From Microvirga ossetica (GTDB lineage: Bacteria; Pseudomonadota; Alphaproteobacteria; Rhizobiales; Beijerinckiaceae): a DNA stretch of 64,000 nt. The stretch covers positions 1 through 64,000 of the forward strand of contig NZ_CP016621.1 of the NCBI RefSeq assembly GCF_002741015.1, written 5' to 3'. The notes under the pieces are model-generated. The model was not told the DNA's origin. It worked only from the letters and a program-made list of their open reading frames with translations, and ran no database searches. Position numbers and translations under genes: made by a program. Shown here in pieces: positions 1-9,704 of the stretch. Each line of letters starts with the position of its first letter. Position 1 is the stretch's first letter.

Positions 1-3000
1 CAAGGGGACGGCCAAGAAGAAGAACGCTGACGGCACGGAGCAGGAGTTCGCCCGGAAGAAGGGCTACGACCTTCATGTGTCGGCACCGAAATCCTTCTCC
101 GGGGCTTGGGCGATGCTCTACGCCGCCAAGGATCCGAGGGCGGAGCTCCTGACCAAGGCGCACGACCGCGCGAACGAAAAGGCACTGCGGATTGCGATCC
201 AGCAGATGGGACTCATCTACGTCCGCAACGGCCACGCGGGGCAGGGCGAGACGGAAATCCCGGCCGAGATCCCGGTTGCCCGGTTCCGGCACCACACCTC
301 GCGGGCAGGCGACCCGCAGATCCATACGCACAACGTGATCCTTAATATCGCCGTGCGTGGGAGCGACGGCGCGATCCGTTCGATCGACAATAAGAAGCTC
401 ATGCAGCTTAAGGGCGCACTCGCCGCCCTCTACCGCGCCGAGTTGGCGAAAGAGCTCAAGGAGGCTCTCGGGGTCGCCGTGGTCAGGGATGACCGCAATT
501 TCCGCATTGCCGGGTTCCCCGAGGACTTGGAGATGCAGTTCTCCAAGAGGCGGAAGCGAATCCTGGAGATCATGGATGAGCAGGGCTATGACGGCACCGA
601 GAAGCACAGGGACGCGGCACAGAACGCCAATTTTGTTTCCCGCACGAAGAAGGAGGACTTGCCGCCGCTGTCCGTGCTGGCCGATAGCTGGAAGAAGCAA
701 GCCGCCGACCTCGGGCATGACCTCGATAGCGTCTTCAACTCCATGAAAGCCGCCTGGCAGAAGCAGGAGATCGAGGCCAACGAGGCTTGGGAGGCGAAGA
801 AGCAGGAAGCCGCCGAGCGGGGCGAGACGATCGAGGGCGACCGTCCGCCATACGACCTCAAGGCGTTGACGGAGTCCGTCTTCACGAAGCTGACCCAGCA
901 CAACATGACCTTCGACGAGAAGATCCTTTCGCGCGAGGTCTATGAAGCCCTCCAAGTCCACGTCGGGGCCGACGAGGCCATGCGAGTCCTTGAAGAGATC
1001 ACGAGGTCGGACGAGCTCATTATCATTCCCGGGACGGAGTCCGATCCGGTCTACACGACCCGCACGATGCAGAACATGGAGCGCGAAATGCTCCTGACGG
1101 CGCGGGCCATGAAGGGAGCCGTCGAGCCGTTCGACAAGGATTACGTGGAGGGCATCATTGCCCTCGGTCGTCCGGGCGCGGACGGCAAGATGTATCCGCT
1201 CCGCGACGAACAGGCCGAGGGCGTTCGCCACGCCCTCATTCGCGGCGACCAGATCGTCCTGATCGAAGGAAAAGCCGGCGCTGGCAAGTCCTTCATGTCC
1301 GGTGCCATCAAGGACGCGCTCGAAAGGAAAGGATTCGACGTTTACGGCATCGCGCCGTCGCACAAGGCGAAAGAAGTCCTCCGGGACGACACGCAACTGC
1401 GTGAGGAACTGACCGCTGCCGTCGCCGGGTTCCTTGCCGGATACGACAAGGGAACGATCAAGCCCAATGCGAAGTCCGCGATCCTCATAGACGAGTGCGG
1501 AATGATTGGCAGCCACGAGATGGCCCGTCTTGTCCAGGTGGCAAAGGCCACGGGGTGCAGACTGATCGCGCTGGGTGATACAAAACAATTGCAGCCTGTC
1601 GCCGCTGGTGCGCCAATGGCGGCACTTGCGAAGGTGCTTGGCTCCCACGTCCTCAAGGACATTGAGCGTCAACAGATTAAGTGGCAGAGGCCGCTGTCCG
1701 TGAAGCTGGCTTCCGGCGACGCAAAGCTTGCGACCGAAGCCCTGGAGGAATACGCCAAGTTCGGCCACATCAAGCTGCGGCAGGACGGCGAGACGGCGAG
1801 GAAGGAACTGGTGGAGTCCTTTTTCCGTCAGGCCGACAAGTACAAGCACGACCCGAAGTGGACACAACTCATCATCGCTCCCACGAACGCCGCTTGCACC
1901 TACGTCAACGACTACGTGCGCGAGGAAAAGCGTCGTCGGGGTGAGCTCACTGGTCCCGAGGTGATGCTTGAGTCCGTTACGCGTGGCCGCAACGGACGCG
2001 TGACGGATCGCGGTTTCGCCAATGGCGACCGGATCATCATCGGTGAGACGGTCAAGTTCAAGGACTTCCAGATCGCCAACAACAGCACCGGGACGCTCGT
2101 CAGCATCAAGAAGCAGCCCGGGGAAGAGGCCGTGCTTCATATCAGGTGGGACAACGGGCTTGAGACGATCACGAAGGAATCGGAGCTCATCGGCTACCGC
2201 GAGAAGGGCAGCAACCTCAAGTATCCCAAGCTGTCCCATTCCTATTGTGTGACGGTCCACGCGAGCCAGGGCTCCACGGTGTCCGCTTGTTACATTTATG
2301 GCGGCGGTGCCGGCAACGACGGCGACGGCGGAGCGATGGGACTCGAAGCCGCGTATGTCGCCATGACCAGGCACAAGTGGGTCATGGAAATGTATGTTGA
2401 CGAGTCCCGCTTGTGCGACCAGATCGCCGCCGAGAAGGGGCAGGACTTCAAGATCACGAAGGGCAAAGGCAAGAAGGCCGCGCTCCCGGAGAACGATGCC
2501 GGGGACGATGTTGTCGTGACCGAAAAGGAGATCAAGGCGCGTCTTTTCAAGGAGCTCTCCAAGTCCGAGGCCAAAAAGAACATTAGTGACTTTCACCGGA
2601 GCATCGAAGAATTCCTGGCGCGGGGAGAGGACTCGCCGCACCATTCCAAGGAGGCCACTCCGCAGATCGCGATCGAGGCCGCACCGGAAGCGATTGTGTC
2701 CGACCGCAAGGTTGACGGGGAGAAGGAGGAAGTAGTCATGGGGGACACTGACAACAGGAAGCCGGGGCCGCTGGGATCGCTGCTCCGCCGCAGCGGATTG
2801 AGGCCGGCCGCTCCGATCGTGGTTCCGGCGCAGCCCGCCGCCAACGCGCTCAAAGGGGAGGCGGGCCCGGCTCCGGTCGATACCGCTCCCGTCCCGGGAT
2901 CACTCCGTGCCACGGCGATGGCCTCGATGGCTGCGAAGCCCGCGACGACGGAGGCGCAGAAGGAAGTCTACGGACGCATCCAGCAGCGGATGAAGAATCC

Positions 3001-4255
3001 CGGCGAGGTGCCGACGATCCAGAGGGCGACGCCGGATGAGGTCAACTACTACGTTCGTTACGATCTGCACGACTACTTCACGAAGAAGCGTGGGATGTTC
3101 GACAAGCCCGGCGCCTATCCCAAGGGCAATTCCTCCCTGCGTGACGACGGGGTGCTTGAGTTCACCTTGAAGGACGGCAAGCAGACGGTCGTCGTGAGCA
3201 AGATGCCTAATGGCATGTGGTTCTGGTATAACCGCCATTCCAAAGCCAAAGGCACGATCCTGGACTACGTGAAGGAGCAGGAGGGCGGCAACTATGGCAG
3301 GGCGATCAGGTCGCTCCGCCAGGACCTTCGCTGGGACCCGGCTACCGCTTCCGGATCCTCGATCGGTTCCACCGCGGGCAACGGCCAGCGCATTGAGAAG
3401 TCGTTCCGGGAGCAGGTCGAGGATCGGGCGGCGCGCGACTTCGATCAGACGAAGAAGGCAAGCATCCAGTACCTGTGGGACGGACTCAAAGAAGGATTCA
3501 GTTCTTACCTTCGGGATCGTGGCATCACCTCCGACACCCAGACGCGTTTCGGGAGCTTCATCCGCAACGGCTGCTCCTGGGACTCACAGCGCGGGCGCAA
3601 CGTCGGCTTTGCTATGCAAAGCCTGTCTGGCGAGGTCGTCGGCATCATCTCGAAGGGGCCGAAGTCGAAGATCACCGACGAGCGCGACTTCTCCATGAAC
3701 GCCAAGGGATCGCAATCGGCCCTGGCAATCATGGGTGAAACCGCAAATCCGCATATCATCTATATCGGTGAGAACCCCATCGACTGCATGAGCGTATTCC
3801 AGAAAGAAGGATCGCCCGAGGGCGCCATGATCGCGTCCTTTGCCGGCCAGACAACGAAGGGTGGGCTCGCTGACCTTTACACCCTGGCGAAGAAGCACCC
3901 GACCGCCGAAATCCGCGTGGCGGTGGATAACGACGAACCCGGGCAACGCTACTTCGAGGACATTGAGAAGCATGTGAAGGAGGCGCGTGGCGACCTCTCA
4001 CTCATGGTCGATGCGCGTCCCAACCCGAACTACAAGGATTGGAACGATGAGATCAGGAGCAAAATGTGGACTCCCACGGAAGCCGACGACATTCGCGCAC
4101 AAGACGATGCCTGGAAGCGCCACAACGCCCGCAAGGCCGACAAGCCGATGCCGGATACCCGGATGGAGCGCGGAAGCGACGACAAGGCCGATCCCTTCGA
4201 GCGTCCGAGCCGGCCGCGGCGTCGGGGGCTCTCCCCCTATATGCCCCAGTCGTAG
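1..4255 (+). CDS. MobF-type relaxase/helicase with C-terminal Toprim region (5' partial)
   Basis: The reading frame is open from base 2, so the true start lies upstream of the window. The protein should nick oriT, stay bound to the 5' end and unwind DNA for conjugation. In order: relaxase core (DLHVSAPKSFSGAW near 68-110; metal-binding His cluster in HHTSRAGDPQIHTHN near 290-335), RecD-like helicase with Walker A GKAGAGKS near 1270-1290 and LIDECGMIG near 1480-1505, then from about 3040 a CHC2/DUF3991-like segment and a Toprim fold (GENPIDCMS near 3770, AVDNDEPG near 3920). The C-terminus is basic, DPFERPSRPRRRG then eight residues; the same kind of tail occurs on several small proteins here. 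A strong internal start at 2738 could yield the C-terminal half alone. Family assignment is firm; the role of the Toprim part (primase-like) is inferred. Confidence 0.93.
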   Translation, partial: KGTAKKKNADGTEQEFARKKGYDLHVSAPKSFSGAWAMLYAAKDPRAELLTKAHDRANEKALRIAIQQMGLIYVRNGHAGQGETEIPAEIPVARFRHHTSRAGDPQIHTHNVILNIAVRGSDGAIRSIDNKKLMQLKGALAALYRAELAKELKEALGVAVVRDDRNFRIAGFPEDLEMQFSKRRKRILEIMDEQGYDGTEKHRDAAQNANFVSRTKKEDLPPLSVLADSWKKQAADLGHDLDSVFNSMKAAWQKQEIEANEAWEAKKQEAAERGETIEGDRPPYDLKALTESVFTKLTQHNMTFDEKILSREVYEALQVHVGADEAMRVLEEITRSDELIIIPGTESDPVYTTRTMQNMEREMLLTARAMKGAVEPFDKDYVEGIIALGRPGADGKMYPLRDEQAEGVRHALIRGDQIVLIEGKAGAGKSFMSGAIKDALERKGFDVYGIAPSHKAKEVLRDDTQLREELTAAVAGFLAGYDKGTIKPNAKSAILIDECGMIGSHEMARLVQVAKATGCRLIALGDTKQLQPVAAGAPMAALAKVLGSHVLKDIERQQIKWQRPLSVKLASGDAKLATEALEEYAKFGHIKLRQDGETARKELVESFFRQADKYKHDPKWTQLIIAPTNAACTYVNDYVREEKRRRGELTGPEVMLESVTRGRNGRVTDRGFANGDRIIIGETVKFKDFQIANNSTGTLVSIKKQPGEEAVLHIRWDNGLETITKESELIGYREKGSNLKYPKLSHSYCVTVHASQGSTVSACYIYGGGAGNDGDGGAMGLEAAYVAMTRHKWVMEMYVDESRLCDQIAAEKGQDFKITKGKGKKAALPENDAGDDVVVTEKEIKARLFKELSKSEAKKNISDFHRSIEEFLARGEDSPHHSKEATPQIAIEAAPEAIVSDRKVDGEKEEVVMGDTDNRKPGPLGSLLRRSGLRPAAPIVVPAQPAANALKGEAGPAPVDTAPVPGSLRATAMASMAAKPATTEAQKEVYGRIQQRMKNPGEVPTIQRATPDEVNYYVRYDLHDYFTKKRGMFDKPGAYPKGNSSLRDDGVLEFTLKDGKQTVVVSKMPNGMWFWYNRHSKAKGTILDYVKEQEGGNYGRAIRSLRQDLRWDPATASGSSIGSTAGNGQRIEKSFREQVEDRAARDFDQTKKASIQYLWDGLKEGFSSYLRDRGITSDTQTRFGSFIRNGCSWDSQRGRNVGFAMQSLSGEVVGIISKGPKSKITDERDFSMNAKGSQSALAIMGETANPHIIYIGENPIDCMSVFQKEGSPEGAMIASFAGQTTKGGLADLYTLAKKHPTAEIRVAVDNDEPGQRYFEDIEKHVKEARGDLSLMVDARPNPNYKDWNDEIRSKMWTPTEADDIRAQDDAWKRHNARKADKPMPDTRMERGSDDKADPFERPSRPRRRGLSPYMPQS
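2722..2740 (+). promoter_or_regulatory. Internal ribosome site and ATG inside the relaxase gene
   Basis: GAGAAGGAGGAAG lies 5-7 bases before an in-frame ATG at 2738. Translation from it would give a 505-residue protein (MGDTDNRKPGPLG...) that begins exactly at the linker before the CHC2/Toprim half. Known conjugative primases are often made both as fusions and from internal starts, so a separate product is plausible; it is not proven. Confidence 0.5.
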
Positions 4256-4280
4256 TCCTCATCCGAGGCCGTGAACGAAG

Positions 4281-4306
4281 CCCCGCCGCAATGGCGGGGT
4301 TTCTCT
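4281..4306 (+). terminator. Rho-independent terminator after the relaxase
   Basis: CCCCGCC-GCAAT-GGCGGGG stem followed by TTTCTCTTTT, 25 bases after the relaxase stop. Confidence 0.85.
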
Positions 4307-4312
4307 TTTATG

Positions 4313-4336
4313 CTTGCAGGACGCTTCGCCTAATAT
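4313..4336 (+). promoter_or_regulatory. CTTGCA promoter-like element
   Basis: CTTGCA at 4313-4318 followed by TAATAT at 4331-4336. The same CTTGCA/CTTGCG/TTTGCA box lies about 50-75 bases before the start codons at 7919, 8574, 9705, 15650, 17324, 18311 and 18803, usually with an ATT-rich hexamer 14-17 bases downstream. Confidence 0.45.
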
Positions 4337-4382
4337 CAGGTGTCGTCACAACGGATGGCATCACGACAGGGGAGGGGAGATC

Positions 4383-4607
4383 ATGCGCTTCATTCGGGAC
4401 ATGGCATCGCTAGACGCCGCCAGCCTGGATTCATGTCAGGAGCCGAAGACGCTGGCAAAGGCGAAGGTCGCCCTCGAGGCGATGGGGATGACGATCAAGC
4501 GAAGCGGGAACGGCTACCGCATCAACTGGATCGGCGCATTCCATACCGAGCTTTCGGTTGGACCCATAGCAATGTCGCAGCTCGTACCCGCGACCCGCGT
4601 TTCCTGA
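4383..4607 (+). CDS. Small hypothetical protein, 74 aa
   Basis: ATG at 4383 follows GGGAGGGGAGATC, the same leader used at 18803. The protein has an N-terminal helix (TLAKAKVALEAMGM) followed by a beta-like stretch (GNGYRINWIG). It is not recognised. Its leader and upstream CTTGCA box place it with the module-bearing plasmid genes, but it lacks the D-P-F tail, so it could be a truncated member. Confidence 0.6.
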   Translation: MRFIRDMASLDAASLDSCQEPKTLAKAKVALEAMGMTIKRSGNGYRINWIGAFHTELSVGPIAMSQLVPATRVS

Positions 4608-4627
4608 GAGATTACATCCCAGTAAGA

Positions 4628-5089
4628 TCAGGTGCCGCCGCCCTCGGCGTATTTCGTGGATACTAGGTCGCCGGCCTTCAGCTTGGCGACCTCGTTTTTG
4701 TAGTAGCCATTGGCCTCGTCGACCTTCGAGCCGTCGAAATGTCGGCTCCAAAGCGTGATTACTTCCTTGCCGTTGCGCCAGTACTTCCAACAGTCTGACA
4801 GGCCGCTGTCCTTGGGGGTGCTGAAATCCATGCAGATCTCGTTCCCGGTCACCTTCCATGTTCCCTTGAAGGTCGTTTTCACGACTGGCTTACCGAGGTA
4901 GCCCTTCACCGTGCCATCAGGCGCGAAGTAAGCAGACGAGATTTTCCAGTCTGTCGTCTTGCCTGAGTAGAGCTTCGTGATCTCATCAGGGGTCATCGGT
5001 TTTGCGGTCTTTGGCAACGGATCCGCAAGTACCGGGAACGGAGCAATGCAGAGGATCACTGCGGCGGTCAAGGGTATAGCTCGATACAT
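4628..5089 (-). CDS. Exported DUF995-like protein, 153 aa
   Basis: Start at 5089 is preceded by AGGAGAGCGCC. Residues 1-22 form a signal peptide (MYRAIPLTAAVILCIAPFPVLA-DP), so the protein is predicted periplasmic. The mature part (LYSGKTTDWKIS, SAYFAPDGTVKGY, GTWKVTGNEICMDF) follows the pattern of the DUF995 family of Hyphomicrobiales, a small beta-rich domain of unknown function with a conserved W and Cys. It stands alone, convergent with the gene at 4383. Family assignment is by pattern recall only. Confidence 0.75.
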   Translation of the reverse strand: MYRAIPLTAAVILCIAPFPVLADPLPKTAKPMTPDEITKLYSGKTTDWKISSAYFAPDGTVKGYLGKPVVKTTFKGTWKVTGNEICMDFSTPKDSGLSDCWKYWRNGKEVITLWSRHFDGSKVDEANGYYKNEVAKLKAGDLVSTKYAEGGGT

Positions 5090-5176
5090 GGTGGCGCTCT
5101 CCTAGTGATTGGTCCGCATCGGGTCGAATGAGGCAATCTCTCTAGCGGGCTGGAAACCAAATGATCAGTTGCCCGA

Positions 5177-7303
5177 TCAAATGACAAAGAAGTCCTCTGG
5201 CGTCACCTTAAGATTTTTTGTCACTTTTACGACCTCAACCTGCTTCTTCGCTCCAGAACCGTCCGAATCGTAATAAATGATGCCGTTCCGGCTGTTGTAA
5301 ATGATGAAGTCATTATAGTCCGCGGCCTCGCTGCCGACCTTGAAGAACTTGGCGTTCAGTTTCGCAGGCCTATCCTCGCTACCCTTCCCCAGCTTCTTGA
5401 AAACAGAGTTCTCGAAGCGGAATGAATCATCCTTGAAGCTGAAATCCCTGATGGTGTCGAAGTTCGTTTTCTTGTTTGGGGCGAGATCGAATACGAAAGT
5501 ATCCTTACCTTTCCCTCCCATCAGAATGTCGTTGCCCAGACCGCCGTTCAGGGTGTCATTGCCGTTCCATCCAGAAATCCTGTCGTTCCCTCGGAGACCA
5601 AGCAATGTCTCGTCCCAGTGCGCCTTTTCATCATCATCGCCTGACAGGCTGTTATTGCCGTTGTCCCCGACGGCCCACTGACTTGGCTCGCCTGCTCTGT
5701 GCGGACCGTCCTTCATGAAAGACGGCATCAACCTTTCAGCTAGTACGAATTTGTCGACGGTTTCGGAGTAGAGGCCGATGCGATGTTCAAGAACACGACC
5801 TGCATATCCGCTTCCACCGACTTCGGAAGAAACACGGACGATTTCGCCTTGGTAGTCGGTACTTGGATGAACGATCTTGCGGGCAATGTCGTCCGTATGC
5901 TCGAAATGCACTATCCGCGGATCCTTGCGCGTTGAAGCATAGCCGATCGAGCCGAATGTTGACGCAACATAACGGCTATCCCCCAGGTCGGTCTCGGCCA
6001 TGAAGTGTTGCGCAAGCGCACCTCCAAGGCTGTGTCCGGTCACGAATACCTTATCAATGCCATTCGCGCGAACGTAAGCCCTCACGGCATCAAGCAGCGG
6101 GTCGAACGCACTGAAGTATCCCGTTATTTTGGTTGCGTTCCACGCGTCGATGTCTGCTTTATCAAGGTCGGACCCCCTGAACGACAGTGCCATGACGTCC
6201 TGTCCGTTCATGTTTCCTGTATAAATATGTGCTGCGGCCGTTCCGTTAGGGAGACTGGCCGTGAAAACGCCGTTGCCGAAGGTCCATGACCCCGAGGGAC
6301 TCTTGATCGGCAGCGACACCTCGTGAGCATGCAGGGGACGCCACCCAGACCTCACTGCTGCGGTGTCGGAATATGCTGCCTCCGCTAGCTTCGCCATCTC
6401 CTGGTAAGCGTTCTTGAATGATACCGGGTTCGCGCTCAATGGGTTCCCGAAGTCGAAATCCTCGAACAGGGAGATAACGTCGGACTTTCCATCTATGGTG
6501 ATGGTCGTCAGGCCGGAAGCCACATCATCCACCATCACGTAGTCGCTTGGTCGGCCATTCAAAACCAAGGTGTCATGACCTGTGCCTCCATCGATCCGGT
6601 CATTCCCGTCTCCACCCGTGATGGTGTCGTTACCATTCCCCGCCGCGAAGAGATTGGCCTCCCTCCATCCTAGCGTTGTCCCATTGCCAAGCGATTGGTC
6701 GTACTTGTCTCTGTTCGGAAGCGTAACTTTATCATCATCGCCGAGAGCGTCGTAAACATTGGACCCGGCAATAATTGCGGCGATATCGGAGGATGAGAGT
6801 GAGTTGAAGTTCTTATCGTCCTTACCCTCGGTGAAGAGGCTCCCAGGCGGAGGCGGAGGCGGTGGCGGGGGAGCGTTCGGAACTGTGATCTTCCCCCACG
6901 CCCAATCCGTCCAGGAATATGGTACGTCCAAATTTGTTCCGTCGTCATGGATGGTTCCCGATAGGGTTCCACCAATCCACGCGCCAGGATCTGTTCTGGC
7001 ACCCACCTCAAAGTAATCCGCGATAGCGGACGTATAAATGACGTACTCAACTCCGGTCTGCACGAAACCGAGGGGAGGTGCAGTAGTATTCCAATAACCT
7101 TTGGAGGCGCCGGAATATTCGCTTGCCACGACATAATGGGAGAACGACGTAGGTGTAATCCCGAAGCTCGGGTAACGGACACCCAGCCTCCAGACTTCGT
7201 GCCCCATGAATGTCAGGGACTCTGCCCCATCGATGGGATCCTCGAAACGGCCAACCGTGATCGGCGCCATATTCCAATCAATTTTAACCCAGTATTCAGT
7301 CAT
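5177..7303 (-). CDS. RTX protein with lipase class 3-like domain
   Basis: A likely type I-secreted lipase or esterase. Start chosen at 7303 (MTEYWVKIDWNMAP) because GGACGG precedes it; an upstream ATG at 7351 would add 16 residues. In order: N-terminal beta-rich domain, proline run with about nine consecutive prolines (near residue 165), a short block of Ca-binding nonapeptides (GGDGNDRIDGGTGHD), an alpha/beta hydrolase region with nucleophile motif VFVTGHSLGGALAQ, and C-terminal RTX repeats (LRGNDRISG, GLGNDILMGGKGKD). C-terminal repeats and a hydrophobic end (PEDFFVI) fit type I export. No transporter genes are next to it. Enzyme specificity cannot be told. Confidence 0.85.
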   Translation of the reverse strand: MTEYWVKIDWNMAPITVGRFEDPIDGAESLTFMGHEVWRLGVRYPSFGITPTSFSHYVVASEYSGASKGYWNTTAPPLGFVQTGVEYVIYTSAIADYFEVGARTDPGAWIGGTLSGTIHDDGTNLDVPYSWTDWAWGKITVPNAPPPPPPPPPGSLFTEGKDDKNFNSLSSSDIAAIIAGSNVYDALGDDDKVTLPNRDKYDQSLGNGTTLGWREANLFAAGNGNDTITGGDGNDRIDGGTGHDTLVLNGRPSDYVMVDDVASGLTTITIDGKSDVISLFEDFDFGNPLSANPVSFKNAYQEMAKLAEAAYSDTAAVRSGWRPLHAHEVSLPIKSPSGSWTFGNGVFTASLPNGTAAAHIYTGNMNGQDVMALSFRGSDLDKADIDAWNATKITGYFSAFDPLLDAVRAYVRANGIDKVFVTGHSLGGALAQHFMAETDLGDSRYVASTFGSIGYASTRKDPRIVHFEHTDDIARKIVHPSTDYQGEIVRVSSEVGGSGYAGRVLEHRIGLYSETVDKFVLAERLMPSFMKDGPHRAGEPSQWAVGDNGNNSLSGDDDEKAHWDETLLGLRGNDRISGWNGNDTLNGGLGNDILMGGKGKDTFVFDLAPNKKTNFDTIRDFSFKDDSFRFENSVFKKLGKGSEDRPAKLNAKFFKVGSEAADYNDFIIYNSRNGIIYYDSDGSGAKKQVEVVKVTKNLKVTPEDFFVI

Positions 7304-7850
7304 GCTCGCCGTCCACTGGTTCAGGGGCTGACAGAGTCGGATCGCGCCCATGTGGCGCGATGAGATAACTCACGACACGCCCGAATAACCGTCAAGCTGG
7401 GATTCGGGGTTACCCGGAAATCTACGGCCTTCTTAGGGAAGCCAGGGTTTAGACGTGCATTTGACTGCCATCAAGGCCATGCGGTTGCATAGCGGGATTG
7501 TTCCGTGGTCTCGGTGTCAGCGTCGACCTGAACGCACCCAATCCCGAAACGACATCCACTCGCCCTATGTGATCGGGTTCACAGTCAATCTCAGCCATTC
7601 GCTATTTGATTATAATCTTTCGCCATAACGAACTATGCGCTTGGAAAATGCGGAGCCGACACGCAACATTGACTTAGCCGTCCCGGGTGCATCTGACGCT
7701 TCCAATCCTGACTTTCCCCAAGGGGAGTCTTCTATATGGGTCGTGCTAGGGTGGAATCGGGTGACGGATGACGACGATCCTTCGGATCGTTGAGGGGAGA
7801 AGGAAGAAGCAGTGACAGGGGCTGGGGGAAGGGCTCCTTCCTCTTTGTCC
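7304..7850. other. Intergenic region with a purine-rich dispersed repeat at its end
   Basis: About 550 bases between the RTX lipase start and the promoter of the 7919 gene. I see no credible gene. At 7769-7835 it holds the palindrome GATCCTTCGGATC followed by a GGGGAGAAGGAAGAAG purine block, one copy of a repeat that recurs in the window. CTTGCG at 7851 is the promoter-like box of the next gene. Confidence 0.5.
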
Positions 7851-7918
7851 CTTGCGATGTGGGAATGCACATCATGGACGTCGCCGTAGGGCGCGGTTCC
7901 GGAAGGGGAGGGCAGATC

Positions 7919-8419
7919 ATGGCAGGGGACGTGGACCAGATGGTAAGCAAGGTCGTTTCCGAGTTGCAGAAGAAGGCCGACAGCCTTTCATCGTATGAGC
8001 CCGGCGTGGGGCGCTACCTCATCAGTCAGGAGAACGGCCGCTTCGTGATCGGGATGAACCCGGTCGGCAACATGAGGAAGACGCAACCGCTGGCGAGTGG
8101 CGATCCAGTCCAGATCAGCCGATGGATCGACACCGATAAGGTCAAGCGCGACGGCTACAACCGGATGCGTGAGGCAGCAATGCCGGATCGGGATCGGATC
8201 AAGCAGGAAACGGCGGCGAGCCTGGCGGAAATGAAAGCAAGCTGGACGATCGAGGATGGTGGCACCCTCCGTCCCGAAGCGACACCCGATCCTTTCGTCG
8301 CCAGGAGCGAGCGCACCAAGAAAGACCCGATGATTCAGCGGGCACCGAGGGGTCTGGGGGAGCCCAGGTCACCGAGGGAGCCGCGCAACGTGTCGGCGCC
8401 GAAATCGCCCGGGATGTGA
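7919..8419 (+). CDS. Tail-bearing plasmid protein, 166 aa
   Basis: ATG at 7919 follows GGGAGGGCAGATC. Function unknown. A single beta-beta-alpha-like module lies near residues 38-75 (GRFVIGMNPV, then SGDPVQISRWID), followed by a charged helical stretch. The last 44 residues are a disordered, basic tail starting PDPFVARSERTKK and ending SPGM. The tail matches in pattern the ends of the relaxase and of the genes at 8574, 15650, 17324 and 33115. It stands alone, with its own CTTGCG box and terminator. Confidence 0.72.
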   Translation: MAGDVDQMVSKVVSELQKKADSLSSYEPGVGRYLISQENGRFVIGMNPVGNMRKTQPLASGDPVQISRWIDTDKVKRDGYNRMREAAMPDRDRIKQETAASLAEMKASWTIEDGGTLRPEATPDPFVARSERTKKDPMIQRAPRGLGEPRSPREPRNVSAPKSPGM

Positions 8420-8444
8420 TCCTTCGATCATCGAAACGATACCC

Positions 8445-8474
8445 AAAGGGGCTGGAGCGATCCGGCCCTTTCTT
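8445..8474 (+). terminator. Terminator after the 7919 gene
   Basis: AAAGGG...CCCTTT stem followed by CTTCTTTCC. Just after the stop codon there is also the inverted repeat TTCGA-TCA-TCGAA seen behind several genes of this family. Confidence 0.6.
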
Positions 8475-8573
8475 CTTTCCTTTTCCCTCGTTGATCCTTG
8501 CAACGCCCGAAAGCCCTCTTGGATGTGTCGCCGCACCTAGCAGGAACGGCTTCTAGCAAGAGGGAGGGAAACG

Positions 8574-9569
8574 ATGGCTGGAGAGACTGACTACAGGGTT
8601 GACGACCTTGCACGTCGCGCGGCAGGGCATGGCTACGAACTCCAGGAGGGGGATCGCCCTTTGGCGTATGCCATCGTCAACCAGCGCGGGGAGAAGGTCG
8701 CAGAGGGACGCTCCGTGGTCCTGGATGACTACTTGGACTTGAGCGACCGAGCCGCGATCCACGGTGGCCGGGTCCAGATGGACTTGGCACAACCCCATCT
8801 CTTCACGGCATACGACCGCAAGGGCGACGTGCTGGCGAAGGAGTCCAAGGGCGAACTCGACCTTATCTACGACGTTGCCGACCGCGCCGCGAAATACGAC
8901 AGCGACCTCCGGGCGGACCCGGAGAACCCGCAACGTTTTCTGGTGGTCGATGATTTCGGGCAGCTTGTCACGGAAGGGGGGCGCTGGGCGTTGAATTCTT
9001 ACTACGACGGTTACGAGGAAGTCAGGCGCGGCTTCGAAGAAGAAATGAAGCGCAAGCGCGACACTGGCTTGGACTCGGACATGGACGCGGCACTGGACGA
9101 CCTTCCGGTCAACCAGGTTGCCAAGCGTCTAGGGCAGGAGCCGAGGGACGTTTCCTTGGCCGAGGCGACGGACGGACTCTTGCCCGAGATCGACGGCGAC
9201 GCATTGGCCCGCTGGGAGGCGGCGAATCCTACCAACCCTTTCCTCGATGAGATCAGGGACGTGAAGGAATCGACCTTGAGCTTCGACGTATTCATGGAGG
9301 AACGTTCCGCCACGAAGACGCAGCCGGAACCCTTTTCCGACGACTGGAAGACGATGGTAGCCGATGCCGTCGCCAAGTCGCTCGGGAGGCGCACGGACGA
9401 AGAGAAGGAGGCGATCAAGCTTGCCATGCAGGACGCGGGAACCAAGCGCGATCCCTTCGCCTCCAAGGGTGGCGGCGCGTCCCGCAGGAGCGGCAACGAC
9501 CGAGATGACCCGTTCGAGGCCAAGAGCGATCGGGGAAACCGTGGACCTTCGGGCGGCTTCAAGATGTAA
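8574..9569 (+). CDS. Tail-bearing modular plasmid protein, 331 aa
   Basis: Start follows AGGGAGGGAAACG. Function unknown. Residues 15-140 hold three copies of one short module (PLAYAIVNQRGEKVAEG, HLFTAYDRKGDVLAKE, QRFLVVDDFGQLVTEG), each followed by a helix. Residues 256-287 (DDWKTMVADAVAKSLGRRT) form a small helical domain clearly similar to the 55-residue protein encoded at 40733-40900. The end has two tail motifs, RDPFASKG and DDPFEAKS, and finishes GGFKM. The CTTGCA box is at 8497. The shared helical domain and tail suggest assembly from mobile parts. Confidence 0.78.
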   Translation: MAGETDYRVDDLARRAAGHGYELQEGDRPLAYAIVNQRGEKVAEGRSVVLDDYLDLSDRAAIHGGRVQMDLAQPHLFTAYDRKGDVLAKESKGELDLIYDVADRAAKYDSDLRADPENPQRFLVVDDFGQLVTEGGRWALNSYYDGYEEVRRGFEEEMKRKRDTGLDSDMDAALDDLPVNQVAKRLGQEPRDVSLAEATDGLLPEIDGDALARWEAANPTNPFLDEIRDVKESTLSFDVFMEERSATKTQPEPFSDDWKTMVADAVAKSLGRRTDEEKEAIKLAMQDAGTKRDPFASKGGGASRRSGNDRDDPFEAKSDRGNRGPSGGFKM

Positions 9570-9594
9570 TCCTTCGGACTTCGAAGCATCGTAA

Positions 9595-9624
9595 GGGATC
9601 GGAGAAATCCGATCCCTACTCTTT
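9595..9624 (+). terminator. Terminator after the 8574 gene
   Basis: Perfect 9-bp stem GGGATCGGA-GAAA-TCCGATCCC followed by TACTCTTTT. Confidence 0.88.
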
Positions 9625-9704
9625 TCGGCCTTGTCGCTTGCATGAAAGGATTCGTCACATTCAGGCGGGGCAATCGCACGACTTCTTTTCAAGGGAGGCA
9701 AACG

